Source: Physcomitrium patens (lineage: Eukaryota; Streptophyta; Bryopsida; Funariales; Funariaceae). Taken from it: a stretch of 64,000 nt of DNA. A program made the position numbers and the translations under genes. Positions within the stretch are counted from its first letter, which is position 1, and the number at the start of each line of letters is the position of its first letter. This document shows positions 10,024 to 22,214 of the stretch, in pieces. The notes below the pieces were generated by a model. That model saw only the letters and a program-made list of their open reading frames with translations, did no database searches and was not told the DNA's origin. The stretch is taken from contig NC_037256.1 of NCBI RefSeq assembly GCF_000002425.4, positions 5,737,648 to 5,801,647 of the forward strand, written 5' to 3'.

Positions 10024-13000
10024 TTATGGCGCATTCGCAAGATTTTCAGCTGGCTTCCACGTTCGCTCATTAATGTCATAGCCGCACCAATGAACAAGAT
10101 ATTCTAACTTTCCCCACCTTCGCCGTGAATCCAATACCTTTTCAACCTCATATTCTTCGTGGTTCTCGATTTCAATACTAGGTGGCGGACATTGCACTCT
10201 TCCAGAAAAAGATGACTCTCGATAAGGTTCCAACAGAGAAACATGAAAGACTGGATGTACCTTCATAGAAGCCGATAACTCCAGCCGGTATGCCACTGGA
10301 TTAATTTGCTTCTGGATGATAAATGGTCCCAATCTTCGATAGTCCAACTTATCACATGGTCGCTTGGTCTTGATATTTCGTCGAAGAAGCCAGGCTTTGT
10401 CTCCAACTTTGAAAGTAGGTGCTAGATTCTGAAATCTATCTGCAGACATCTTATAGGATTCTTGAGCGGATTGTAATTGAAGCTTCAACATAGTTTGAAG
10501 CTCTGATAGTTGCTTCACAAATCCTTCAGCTGCTGGATTGAAATTTGTTGACGAAATCAATAAATCAAGCTTCGGATGATACCCATAGTTGGAAAAGAAT
10601 GGTGTTTGTTGAATCGACGCATGGAGGGTGTTGTTATATGCAAACTCGGCTAGTGATAGATATGCAGTCCAATCGTCTTGCTGATAGTTGATGCTGCATC
10701 ATAAGTACTGCTCCAAGACTTGGTTCACCCGTTCTGTTTGGCCATCAGTTTGAGGATGAAAAGCTCAAGAAAGCTTGATATCCACCTTCAATATCCCAAA
10801 GAGAGATCTCCAAAACTTTGACACAAATTGGGTACCTCGATCTGATATGATATCATCTGGTAGTCCATGATATCGATACACATTATCGAGAAAGAGTCTT
10901 GCTGTGACTTCACTAGACGATGTCTTCTTACAAGGAACAAAGTGTGCCATCTTCGTAAGCCGATCTACCACGACAAAGATGCTGTCAAATGAGTTTGATG
11001 ATAGCAAGTCCGTGATGAAGTCCATAGAAATTGAAGACCATGGTCGACGTGGAATTGACAATGGCTGTAGAAGTCCATAAGGGCGATGCCGAGGATTCTT
11101 AAATCTTGAACAGATGTCACAAGAGAGGACAAAATCTTTCACATCCTTCCACATTTGGGGCCACCAAAAATCTCGGGAAATAAGCTCCAAGGTCTTATTG
11201 AATCCAAAATGTCCCGCAGTTGGAAAATCATGGCGAGATTGAAGAACTCGGAGTCGTGCTAGTCCTTTTGGAATGTACAATCGCTCTTCAAAGTATAAAA
11301 GATCTCCCTCCACCTTGAACTTGTCGTCATTGGTACGTTGCTTGATATCAATGGCTACTGAATCTTTAATAGTCATAGCACGTACCTGGTTTAGGAAGTC
11401 AGCATCAAATGATACAATAATAGTACAAAGTTGAAATCTCTCTGGCTTCAATAACGTTGTACATTGTTGATCAAACGCTACTTCTCTAGCCTTTGGTGTA
11501 AGATACGATCTCCTTGATAAAGCATCGGATAGTCCTTGCTGCCTTGTAGGTCGATAAGTGATAACAAAATCGAATCTAGATAGCGACATATTCCACCGAG
11601 CTTGACGCCGATTTAAAACTCGAGTCGTCATGAAATACTCCAAATTCTTGTGATCCGTATATACGGTTACTGGATGTGCAGCTCCTTCAAGAAAGTAACG
11701 CCATTCTTCGAAAGAATCCACTATAGCAAGAAGTTCCTTATCGTGGATCTCATAATTGATTTCAGCAGAAGAGAACTTCCGAGAATAGAATGCAACTGGA
11801 TAGAGCTTCTTATCTTCACTCATTTGTGAAAGCACAGCTCCCAAAGTAAAATCTGAAGCATCAGTTTCTAAATAGAAGGCCTTTGTAAAGTCTGGATGTA
11901 CCAAAATTGGAGCTGTAGTAAATGTTGTCTTCAAATCTTGAAACGCCTTCTACGCCAAAGGTCCCCATTCCAACTTATCTTTGCATGCTAACCGAGTGAG
12001 AGGAGCAGCAACTTGAGAATAATTCTTGATGAAGATCCGATAGAAGTTAGCAAAACCAAGAAAGCATTGTACGTCTCTAACCGTCTTCGGAACCTCCCAA
12101 GACATGATTGCTTCTACTTTCTTGGGGTCCATCTTCAAACCTTCTGTAGTCGCAATGAACCCCAAAAATTCCATCTCCGTCTGGTGAAATAAACAATTTT
12201 CTAATTTGGCATATAGTCCTCGCTTGCGTAGTTTCTCCAAGACCAAACGAACATGCTCCTCATGCTCTTCCTCGTTCTTAGAGAATATTAGAATATCGTC
12301 CAAGTAGATGACAACAAAATCGTCGAGGTGTTCTCGAAAGATGTCATTCATCATATGTTGGAAAACCGCTGGAGCATTGGTAAGACCAAAAGGCATGACA
12401 TTATATTCGAAATGACCATACCTTGTACGGAATGCTGTCTTCCACTCATCTCCTTCTTTGATTCGTACGAGATTATAAGCTCCACTTAGATCAATTTTTG
12501 TAAAGATCTTCGCACGTCCAAGTTGTTCTAAGAGACTAGAAATCAAGGATAATGGGTAACGATTTTTCTTTGTTACCTTGTTGAGGCCTCGATAGTCCAC
12601 ACACATCCGTAATGATCCATCTTTCTTCTTCACAAATAAGATGGGTGCTCCAGCTGATGATTTTGAATGACGAATGAAGTTCTTGGCTAGATTCTCATCG
12701 ATGTACTTTCGTAACTCTGCCAACTCCATTTGCGATAGGTTGTAGATTGGGCCAAAAGGTGGTTGTGCTCCTTCTTGCAAGTCTATGGCACAATCATATG
12801 GTCGGTGTTCCGGTAGTATGTCGGCGTTCTTCTTTTGAAACACGTCTTCAAAATCTTTATATCGCTCCGGTATACTTACTGTTGAGATCTTCTCCTCGGT
12901 AGTTGGAGCCGCATAAATGACAAATGGAGTGCCTTCCTTAGATGATCTTATAAACGCTCTTGCTCCAATGAATAAGGATTTCTTTTTTCGAGGTTTTTTA

Positions 13001-13473
13001 CTAGGTTTTTTCTTGGGTGGTTTTGTGGGAAAAGTCATCTTCCGCAACCTCCAATCTATCAATGGATTATATTTTTCCAACCAAGAAAGACCAAGAATAA
13101 TAGGATTTGATGGGGTTCTAATAATATTAAAAATAATATGACTACTATGGTCTTTAAACGTTACTTCTATAGGTTTTGATTCATGGGTGATGCTACCAGA
13201 CAATAAAGGTCGCCCATCTATGACCTCAACATGAACAGGTTTTGATTTTTGTACTAAAGGGATCTTATGATGCTTTGCAAATTCTTCGTCTAAAAAACAA
13301 GCAGATGCTCCTGAGTCTAGTAGTGCTAAGGTTCTTAGTTTTTGAGGGCCGATAAACAGATGGATTGTAAAACAAAGGGCAGGTTGGGCAGAAAGAAAGG
13401 AACCTGATTGTTGTTGGGATATTTCATTGTCCAGCCGCACGATTCCTACTGTGGCTGGGCATCCTCGTTTTCC
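10024..13473 (-). pseudogene. CV2-a pol: protease, RT, RNase H, integrase, chromodomain (three stops)
   Basis: Pol lies in the -1 frame relative to gag. Domain order: retropepsin with ALLDSGASACFLDEEF; RT with YRGLNKVTKKNRYP, FTKIDLSGAYN, MPFGLTNAP and the catalytic YLDD; RNase H with ETDASDFTLGAVLSQ and TDHKNLEYF; integrase with an HHCC zinc site (HDFPTAGHFG to SCDICSR) and the DDE core (SMDFITDL, IISDRGTQF); then a C-terminal chromodomain with LEYLVHWCGYDINERTW. The chromodomain defines a chromovirus. Stops occur at 11950-11952 (TAG), 10765-10767 (TGA) and near 10695 (TGA). The first and third fit C-to-T changes, and the second lies where CV1-a has TCA. All domains are otherwise present. 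Confidence 0.93.
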
Positions 13474-14471
13474 TGAACAAATACTCCCCTAGTCTTGACT
13501 ATGCCTCGATTTTGCTTTTTGGGGCAGTTTCCGACTTTGTGGCCTTCTCCACCACAATACAAGCATAAATTTTCCTCCATACGTCGCTTTTTTTCTTCTA
13601 TAGTAAGAGATTTGATATGTACCGCATCAATTTGCATGTCTTCCACCTCTGAATGCGAATTCACACTGCTTGCCGACATAGTTGGAGCATGGCGAATTGT
13701 ATGTTGTCTTGAGCATTGGTCTTGGCGACGTTGGAATAGGCGATTATCGCACTTCACAGCTTGGCTAATGGCTTCATTGAGCGTTCGTGGATCAGGAAGA
13801 GTTAACAGCAAATTCTTCACATCATTTCTTAAACCCCAATGAAATTGACTCATCAACGCTTCTTCATCCCAATTGATGTCGCATACTAATTGCCTGAAAT
13901 CCGAAGCATAGACTGATGTAGAACGCATCCCTTGTCGTAGCGACCGGATCTTTGTTGTAGCCCATCGAATCTTATCGTGTTCACCAAATGCTTCCGCAAA
14001 TGCTTCCAAAAAGGTTTCAAAGTTGTTTAATATGGATGATCGTTTCTCAAACAAAGGAGCAAACCATGATAGAGCTTGACCCGTAAGTAAGGTTCCAACA
14101 AGCCCAACACGTGACTCCTCCGTTGGATATCGTTCGGGCTGTAAAACTGTTATCAACCTGATTTGATTGACGAATCCTCGAAACTTGGAACGTGTTCCAT
14201 CAAACTTATCTGGAAGGCTAACTCGAGGCTCCTTATATTGTAGAACTAGTGGTTCTTGTCGAACCTGAGGTAAAGTTGTTTCTCTAAGTGTCGAAATTTG
14301 AGGCTGGTGTAGTTTAGATTGTGCTATCCCAGATACTCCATCATTATGAAGCTTTGCCACCACTCCTTCAATCTCTGCAGTTCTTTGTGATAACGTAGCG
14401 AGGGCATTCATAATAGCATCTAACTTAGACTCCGAACTTTCTGTCATACTAATGTCTTGACCTCCGGCCAT
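13446..14471 (-). CDS. gag: CV2-a Gag polyprotein
   Basis: An intact 341-aa frame starts at the first ATG after the primer site. It has an N-terminal helical segment, a retrotransposon-gag core (about residues 85-240, with LPDKFDGTRSKFRGFVNQI and QALSWFAPLFE), and one CCHC zinc knuckle near the C-terminus (CLYCGGEGHKVGNC). It forms the particle and packages RNA. It ends 6 nt before the first GTG of pol, and pol is reached by a -1 shift at 13467-13473. This is the only CV2 gene in the window without a stop. Confidence 0.92.
   Translation of the reverse strand: MAGGQDISMTESSESKLDAIMNALATLSQRTAEIEGVVAKLHNDGVSGIAQSKLHQPQISTLRETTLPQVRQEPLVLQYKEPRVSLPDKFDGTRSKFRGFVNQIRLITVLQPERYPTEESRVGLVGTLLTGQALSWFAPLFEKRSSILNNFETFLEAFAEAFGEHDKIRWATTKIRSLRQGMRSTSVYASDFRQLVCDINWDEEALMSQFHWGLRNDVKNLLLTLPDPRTLNEAISQAVKCDNRLFQRRQDQCSRQHTIRHAPTMSASSVNSHSEVEDMQIDAVHIKSLTIEEKKRRMEENLCLYCGGEGHKVGNCPKKQNRGIVKTRGVFVQENEDAQPQ
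13467..13473 (-). promoter_or_regulatory. Putative -1 frameshift heptamer GGAAAAC (CV2-a gag-pol)
   Basis: It is read as G GAA AAC in the gag frame, 24 nt before the gag stop and inside the gag-pol overlap. The ten bases GGAAAACGAG are identical at the same place in CV1-a (45885-45894). It resembles the GGA-type slippery heptamers known from some plant viruses. Confidence 0.5.
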
Positions 14472-14738
14472 TCTAAAAGAAGGACAAAAATGACCCTATA
14501 AGAGGCAATATTGGTTTATAGGAGGGTAATCCACAACCTATAAAATGCCTTAAGAATTTCAAGAAGAGGGGTAATCCACTCTCTCCAAGAAGAATAAGAC
14601 TCCAATATTGTAACAGAAGAAGTATCAGTTTAGAGGAGGGTAATCCGCAACCTCTAAAAAATGCTAGTATACCTTCAAGTAGAGGGGTAATTCACACTCT
14701 ACTAAGAAAGAACTAGCTCTGATATCTCAAGTTAGTGT

Positions 14739-14749
14739 AGTCTCGACAA
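14739..14749 (-). promoter_or_regulatory. Self-primer binding site of CV2-a (11 nt)
   Basis: In element sense TTGTCGAGACT lies two bases after the 5' LTR. It is the exact reverse complement of the LTR 11-mer at 14877-14887, which sits about 32 nt after the TATA box. Complementarity ends at 11 nt on both sides. Confidence 0.75.
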
Positions 14750-14876
14750 ACTGTCACGGATACAAAATACAGACTTGAAATCTAACAAGAAGTTCAAGAA
14801 GAAGTGGCAGAACTAGATTAAACAGATGAGTACAAGAACAACACCAGAAAGGTGAACTAGAACTCCAAGAGATGTA

Positions 14877-14919
14877 TTGTCGAGACTGAAGAACTCTTCA
14901 ACCTTGATCCCTATATATA
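14877..14919 (-). promoter_or_regulatory. CV2-a LTR core promoter and predicted transcript 5' end (self-primer)
   Basis: The TATATATA box is at 14919-14912 (minus strand). The 11-mer AGTCTCGACAA begins at 14887, about 32 nt downstream, the normal TATA-to-start distance. It is the complement of the primer site at 14739-14749. The start is predicted from spacing only. Confidence 0.65.
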
Positions 14920-14929
14920 CTCCTACTTA

Positions 14930-15236
14930 GGAAGCTTCTCGAGCTACTTCTATTAACTAGGAAGCTTCTAGAAGGTTCCAGAGGCTTCCTTTCTAGAAGG
15001 TTCTAGAAACTTCTCGAGCTACTTTTATTAATTATGAAGCTTCTAGAAAGTTCTAGGGGATTCCTTTCTAGAAGCTTCTAGAAACTTCTCTTCTAGAAGG
15101 TTCCAGAGACTTCCTTTCTAGAAGCTTCTAGAAACTTCTCTCTAAAAGGTTCAAGAGGCTTCTCTTCTAGAAGGTTCCAGAGGCTTGTTTTCTAGAAGGT
15201 TCTAGAAACCTCTCTCTAGAAAGTTCTAAGGAATAT
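14930..15236 (-). promoter_or_regulatory. Heat-shock-element array in the CV2-a LTR
   Basis: Repeated TTCnnGAA units lie on a 5-bp phase upstream of the TATA box, for example TTCTAGAAGCTTCTAGAAAC, a perfect four-unit element. Variants TTCCAGAG and TTCTCGAG fill the gaps. This is the binding pattern of trimeric heat-shock factors. The 3' LTR carries the same array with one more 50-bp unit. Confidence 0.75.
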
Positions 15237-15251
15237 GTCCCTAACAAGTAG

Positions 15252-16829
15252 ATGAAGTGGTTAAGTAATTTACAGGTTATGCCATCTATTCTATTGGAGA
15301 CTTGTATTCTGCATATGATCAATTTCAATTAGCTGAAGAAAATAGAGATTTAACTATCATGAAGATTCTTTTGTGTTTAATGAAGATGTGTACCTTATTT
15401 CAAGATATAATCAACTCTATGGTTCATATACAAAATGCTATAAATCAAATATTGAAAGAATTTTTGCTTGAAAAAATTATTCTATTTTTTGATGATAAAC
15501 TTATGAAAGAAGTTAGAAAAAACAAACAAACAAACAAACAAACAAACAAACAAACAAAGATGAGATCATGGAAGTTGAAGTTTGCAAAAACTTTGTCAAG
15601 AAGCATATTAAAGATGTGGCTAGGATATTAAAGAGATTGGAGTAAGATAATCTTGCATTATCTTTAGAGAAATCAAGCTTTGAAATTAATGAGATTCTAA
15701 TAGTGGGTTACATATATAGTAGACATAGTAGGAAATCAAACATTGATAAAGTTGATATTACATCTAGAATAAAAGCTTATAAAAGTATTACAGAAGGCAA
15801 AAGGCTTTTAAAAGCATTTATATTCTATCACATTTAGATGTCATACTTTGTCCATATCTTAGAGCCACTATACAAGTTATTGAAGAAGGATAAAAAAAAA
15901 ATTGAGAAGAATAAGAGATATTTATAGAAAATCCAAAAAAGATGTTGGATTTACTATTTATACTTTAAAAAGGGGATTATCAATCTAAAAGATGAGTGGT
16001 TGTAATAGTGGATATTAGTTCTATAGCAATTAGATGGACTATTAGACAAGATGACATAGAAGAGAGAAGATTTGTTATAAGATTTGGAGCTAGGATTCTT
16101 ACAGAGAGGCAAAAAACTTATTTGCAAGTTAAAAGAGAACTATGGAGAGTACTCACTACTCTAAAGGCTGAGAAAAATTATTTAATTGGAAAAAATATGG
16201 TTTTGAAAATAGATTGTTAGTCATTACTTGAAATGATAATTAACTACTATTCCAAACATTGCCATGATAAGATAGATAGCCAACATAAGAACATTGAATC
16301 CTATCTTAGTATATATTATTAATAAAAAAAACTTAGTGGTAAATATGTTATTGGGAGCTAGATATATCTTTAAAGAGGAGATGATGGCATATAAAAGAAG
16401 TGAAGAACAAGAAGAGAAGAGATATGGAAATTCATTTGATATTGGTAGAATGGATTTTAGTGATGAGATTCAAAATTTCTATAAAAATTTGTATAAAGAC
16501 AAATTGAAGGATATTAGAATTTATTTAAGAAAAATAAAGAAACAAGAAGGACCATATGTATTAATTATAGTCTATGATAATACCACATATATCTTACATG
16601 AATTAGATAGAACTATCATTAGAATTCGAGTAGTAGAAAAGAAGATGAAGGCTTTTAAGAAAAGAGATGGAAAGTTTAAAATAAAAGACCTTAAAGAATT
16701 TTTATCTCAATATTTAGACTAAGAATATGAAGTAGAAGAACCTATGAATAATTTAAAGAAATCTCTAGAAGATAAGGAACAATAATACATAGCTCATATT
16801 GAAGGATGTATAAGTTTGAAAGAAGAAAA
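15252..16829 (+). pseudogene. TG-4 pol, 3' part, with integrase deleted
   Basis: This is the continuation of the pol split by CV2-a. It contains RT (SIGDLYSAYDQFQLAEENRD, then a degraded FFDDKLMK active-site region), RNase H (DISSIAIRWTIRQDD and LQVKRELWRVLTTLK), the linker matching DNLVADMLSRVRY, and then, without integrase, the C-terminal tail (PYVLIIVYDNTTYILHELD) that follows integrase in TG-6. The joint at about 16545 is in frame within the frame 16294-16722, so the whole integrase was removed. A CAAA microsatellite (15529-15558) interrupts RT. Stops are frequent. Confidence 0.8.
15529..15558. repeat. (CAAA)n microsatellite
   Basis: About seven tandem CAAA/ACAA units lie inside the TG-4 RT relic, where TG-6 has no repeat. 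Confidence 0.9.
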
Positions 16830-17930
16830 TGTCATATTATAATTATTTATAGTATATAAAAATTAATTAAAATATATAATATATTTATAAGTCTTGATAT
16901 GTATTAGACTGATTAATAGGTTAAGTTAAAGAGAGTTGATGTAAGAAAATTTATTTTGAGATTTACTTATTTTTATTATAATATTTAAATTATATAATAT
17001 TTAGATATTTAATATAAAATTTTAAAAAAGATAAGATGTCAAAGATGAAGATTCAAACTACTAAAAAGCTTATTTGGAAGGATAAAAGTAAGATATAAAT
17101 AGATGAAGACAAGGAGTGAAGGTCTTCATCTCTAATGGTTGAAGGCTATGTCCAATGGGCTTTCAATAGGCTATCCACAAACATAACAAGGATTTTGGCA
17201 ACTTCAAAAGAAGCATTTAAGAATCAAAAGAAAGAGCAATAAGATTTAGGATTTAGACTGTAATTTTTGTAAAACATTTAGAGGGTTTCGAATTAGGATG
17301 AAGAAATTATAGCTATTTAAAGTTAAAATAACTTTTAAGATATAATATTTCTCTTTTGAAGATATAAGAAGTTATACAATAGCTTTTGGAGATTAAGAGA
17401 TGCAATTGTAAGATAATTTTAAGACCTACATCTTTTAGAAAAGAATTGCTAAATTTGAAATTTTTATGAACAAGTTGTAGGGTGTTGAAGACAACACATG
17501 TAATTCATAGGCAATAAGTAAGTCATTTTGTTGATAATAATGGTTGAAGCCATATCTTGAATTTTCAGATGAATTTTTAGTTTAAATTTTTTAAAAATGT
17601 GTATTATTAGATTAAAAAGCTATATATCAAAATTTTATGGTATTTAAATATTTAAATTCTGAGATATAAAGAAAATTACACATATGTGTATGTAAGTAAG
17701 GATTTGAAGCTATTATTAGGATTTTGGTAATATTTTAAGATCCATAATAAATTTACAATTAAATTTTATTTTGGTAGTTGTTATAAATATATCAATACTT
17801 CATGTAAAATTTTAGTTTATTTTAAAAATTCAATTGTGAGATATAAGGTGTTGAAATTTGAAAAAAATTCACTTTAAAGATATATAAGGATTTAGAATTT
17901 TTTTTATTACATTTTGGATGTTTTTTAGTA
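16830..17930 (+). repeat. 3' LTR of TG-4 (decayed, 3' end unclear)
   Basis: It begins TGTCATATTATAA, a decayed form of the TG LTR start, directly after a purine run (about 16814-16829) that would be the polypurine tract. It includes a short TTTAGGATTTAG run at about 17244, a trace of the telomere-like tract. The segment 17080-17260 also occurs inverted at 7905-8110. The 3' end is lost where CV1-c pol begins. From 17930 to 18085 nothing is recognisable. Confidence 0.55.
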
Positions 17931-18084
17931 CTTAGGACTTATGTATTGATATAATTATTCCTATAAGAATAATTTTATATATAAACTTAATACTGGCTTA
18001 TCTTAAGACTTAATTGAGCAATTAGTAACAGCTATAAGCTTAGTACTTTTTTGAAAAAATTCTCTTTATCCCGACAATATGTTG

Positions 18085-21000
18085 GCATAAAATACTTGAG
18101 GTTTTTATAATCCATATATATAGTGACTAGATAAGAAGTGACTTCTAATTAATGATGCTATTTTTGAAATGAATCCATAGTTGCAAGAAGCTCTTTGTTA
18201 TGAATCTTAAAGTTGATCTTAATTGCTAAAACATTTTGGGAATGAAAAGCTACAAGGTGGAGCTTGTCATCTACTCTCATTTCTGACAATACTATATCTA
18301 TAGCAAAATCTAATGCATTTGTTTCTATAAAAAAATACTTTAAAAAAGTCAATACAATATAAAATTGATACAAAAATAAATATTGTGTTTAAGGCTTCAA
18401 AAGATGTTTTGACTTTTTTGCTCCACTAAATTTTTTCTTTAAATGTAAAATATATAAAAATAATTATAATTTGAAAAAAAAATTAATGAAGATTTAGTAA
18501 CAATTAAGAAATTCTAAAAAATATTATATTTTTTTAGTATTTTTTTTAGTATTTTTTTAATCTTCTGATCTATAATAGTTTAGATTCTCTTAAGATCCAA
18601 TATAAAACTATAGTTTGAAATGATGTATACTATGAAATCAACTTGAATAGTATAAAATACATACTTTTTTTTATCTTGGTATATAATTGTACATCTCTTA
18701 GTTTTTGTAATATATGACAAACATAAAGTTCATATTCTTTTATATTTTTATAATAAAATAAATATCCTTTAGATAAAAAAATGAAAAAGTCATCAAGAAA
18801 CTCATAAAAGAAATCATGCATTAAATGTTGAAAAGCAATTGGTGCATTCATGAATCCAAAAGACATGATATTATATTCTAAATGCCTATACTTGCTTTAA
18901 AATGTAATTTTTTATTTTTCACCTTTTTTAATATATATTAGATTGTATGCTCTTTGAAGAACTATTTATGTAAAAATAGATATTAATTTGATTCAATAAA
19001 TCAAAAAGTCTTCAAATGAAAGATAGAAGATATCTATTTTTTCATAGTGATCTTGTTGAATCCTTAATAGTCTACATACATCTATAGAGATCCGTTATTT
19101 TTCTTCACAAATAAGATAGAAGTCCTTCTTAGAGATTTAAAAAAGCATATGAAGTTCTTAGTCAAGTTTTCATCTATGTATTTCTTAAGTGTAGTCAATT
19201 TATTTTATGATAACCTATAGATTGGTCTAAATCGAGGTTGAACTCTTTTTTGAAGATTAATGGAAAAGACAAAAGAATGATGTTCTAAAAGAATACTTGC
19301 ATTCTTTTTTTCAAAAAAATCTTTATAATCTTAATATTGGCTTAGAATGTTACTTCAAATCTGTTCTCTATAAAAAAAATAGATGTAGCATATATTGCAA
19401 AAGCTGATCTTTCTTTTGCAGCATGTATGAAAGTTTTTGCACCTACTAATAAAGATTTGAATGTATTGGACTTATGGATTTCTACTTGACTAATAAAACT
19501 TTTACTTAACTATAAAAAAATTAAAGTTATAAGAAATTTGATCTATTTGAGGATTATACTTTTTTAACCATAATAATCCTAAAATAATTTGATTCAAAAG
19601 AAATCTAATTATATTAAATATTACTAAATTATTGTGATCTTTAGCTGCTACGTCTAAAGAAATTATATCATGGATATTGCCTCTAGAAGACAACAAACGA
19701 CTATCTATGACTTCTACATATACAGATTTATTTTTCTTAATTAAAAATATTTCTTATTTTTTAATAAAAGTTTTATCTATAAAATAAGCTGAGGTTTTTG
19801 AATTTAATAAAGTAAAGATTTTATAATTTTTTAGTCCTAAATTTCTATTATAGAACAAAGTGAAGAATATAAAGAAAGAATAAGATCTTTAGTAGGTGTT
19901 ATGCAAGATTTCAATTGTATGATATCTATTATAATTAGATAAAGTCATTTTTTGACATATTGTCTTCTTTGGCAACTATACTCTTTATTTTGTGATTACA
20001 TTGCTTCTTTGAATAATATTGAGCAATGTGCTTAGGTTTCCATAATATAAGCATAATCTTTCTTAATAATATCAAGTCTTTTTTTACTTATTAAGAATTT
20101 TGAAATGTATTGTGTTGATTTGCATAAGTTTTGGCCTTGATGAATAAGCTTCTAATAACTTAAAAGTTATTGCAATTACTTGATTTGTACATCTTTAACC
20201 AAAATTATGTTCTTAATGTCTTTCAAAGAATTGATTATTCCATGCAATAGCTTCAACAATAAATTGCTCCAATGAATCTATTCTCGACATTGTCAACAAC
20301 AAGTCTTTGATATTATCTTTCAATTTATATTAAAATTGATTGATAAAGGCTTTGTCATTCCAATCTATATTGCAAGCAATATTTTAGAATTTTATAGCAT
20401 AGATAGTGGTTGAACATAATCCTTGTTGTAAAGATAGGTTTCTAATCTCTATTATCCTTTCTCAATCATTTTTTTCAAATGTAGCAATAAAGACTTTTAA
20501 AAATGAATTCAGATTATAAAATAATTATAAATCTTTTTCCATCAAAGTTGCAAACTAAAAAATACCACTCTTAGATAGAAATATACTTATAAATCCAACT
20601 TGATCAAATCCGTTAAGGTATTGGAAAGAATGCAATCTTAAAAAGAGTTTCACTTACTGTAGAAATCCTTGAAAATTTGATCTTATTTCGTCAAACTTCT
20701 CCAACATACTTATCCTTGCTTCTCTCATACTTATAACAAAAAGGGCTTCTTACACTTAATTCTAAATTTAATCTATTTATTTCTCTTAATTACAAAACTT
20801 CTTTACATAGAATTTGAACCTCTTTGTTGGCTTCTTGTATAGATATAGAAATAGTGCTTCCATGGTTCACATTAGAAAGATATGAAATTTCAATTCTAAG
20901 AGTATTGACAAGCTCATGAAGATCTATAATAGTTGCAAATTTATTCACTTTTGCCATAAGTAGCATCTATAATTTTTTCTTCTATAAATGACTCAAATAA

Positions 21001-21240
21001 ATTCACAAGTCAAATTAGAAGATAGTAACTACATCCTCTAATACCAAATAAAAATTTCTACAAAAAAAGATAGTTTATTCTTTTTAAAGAAAATAATTAG
21101 TATTTAAATCACTAAAATTTAATTTAAAGGTAGGTAGTCTGTAACTTTCAAAGTACAATAGTAGAAGTGAAATAATCTACTAAGTTTTAAAATAATAAAA
21201 AAAAAAACAAAAACAAAAACAACAACAACAAGTTAGTACT
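18085..21240 (-). pseudogene. CV1-c internal region: decayed gag-pol without integrase
   Basis: A minus-strand chromovirus relic. RNase H is readable at 18158-18373 (IETNALDFAIDIVLSEM, HNKELLATMDSFQ) and RT at 18630-18866 (SFGFMNAPIAFQHLMHDFF, then a damaged YLDD region). A protease-RT linker with LGLLWLKKYNPQID is at 19502-19696. Traces of gag run from about 20000 to 20950. The match stops just inside RNase H at about 18085; integrase, chromodomain and the 3' LTR are missing. Heavy AT drift and stops mark it as old. Confidence 0.75.
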
Positions 21241-21250
21241 TTTGTCAAAC

Positions 21251-21832
21251 TATCAAGAATATCAGTTTTAAAGAATTAAAAGATCAATAAACTCTGTGTC
21301 ACTTAAGAAGTCTAAAAATACACTCAAAGATGGTATAATATTAAATTATAATAGCTATTGCCAAAGATAAGAAGACTAAAAAATCTCAAAATAAGACTAA
21401 GAACTAAAAGGTATTAATAAGAGTAAAAAAGACTTCACTCTTACTTCTATATATACTATATAACTAAAAGCTACGTGGCAATATTTTATAGGACCTCCAA
21501 TACATGTATAATTTGCAAGATACATATCTTATTTTTACTTTGCAAGATACATGTCTTATTTTTACTTTGCAAGATACATGTCTTAACTTGCAAAGTAAGT
21601 TTTTTATGTGTGTATCATATTATTAGCTTGTACCACAAGCTATCTATACGTGTGATACATTGCTAATTTTTTGGCCAAGTTTCTAACCTATTAATCAACT
21701 ACAAACATATATAAAGCCAAATATACATTTATAAAGCTTCTAAAAAGTTATGCTACAAGATAATATCAAATCTACATATATTTATCTTCTACTTAACACT
21801 TCTTATCTAAGTAAATATGTATGTTTGTGACA
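21251..21832 (-). repeat. 5' LTR of CV1-c
   Basis: It aligns with the CV1 solo LTR (36728-37288): shared 'cttcactctta', 'ctatatatactat', 'aaagctacgtggc' and the CCGTGACA-like end. It is preceded by a decayed self-primer site (near 21239-21250). It holds a local tandem duplication of a 31-bp 'tttgcaagatacatgtctta' segment at about 21509-21590. Confidence 0.7.
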
Positions 21833-22177
21833 ATATTTTCTTTTTTATTCTCTTTATATCAAGTTTCTTTAAAATACATTTAACATGATATAATGATATT
21901 CTTCTACTTATTTTTTAAAAAAAATAGTCAATTTTTATCAAGGTATATATATATATATATATATAGATATATATAGATATAAAAATAAATAAATAACAAG
22001 TTGTTAAAGCTATATCCCAATGTTATTAAAGCCATATCTTCAAATCTTGTAATGATTAATTTTGAGAGACAAAGAATATGGGATAGGAGATATGGGATAT
22101 GAGATGGAGATGAAGGATAGATGAAATCAATCATGAGATAGTTATGTAGGATGTTAAGTGTAATTTTAAAAACTCCA

Positions 22178-22214
<37 letters not shown>

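Larger units (their letters stand above)
8908..15246 (-). mobile_element. CV2-a: complete-ended chromovirus (Ty3/Gypsy), minus strand
   Basis: This 6339-bp element has two LTRs (8908-9452 and 14752-15246), a 5-bp target duplication AGTAG (8903-8907 and 15247-15251), a polypurine tract, a primer site, gag, pol with chromodomain, and an extra 3' frame. It is inserted into TG-4 pol. The LTRs differ by one 50-bp internal repeat unit, which explains 545 versus 495 bp. Gag is intact, but pol carries at least three stops, so the copy is not autonomous as it stands. Confidence 0.95.
14752..15246 (-). repeat. 5' LTR of CV2-a
   Basis: The LTR is 495 bp with TG...CA ends. It contains the heat-shock-element array, the TATATATA box (14912-14919) and the predicted transcript start with self-primer (14887). 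It differs from the 3' LTR mainly by loss of one 50-bp repeat unit. Confidence 0.95.
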
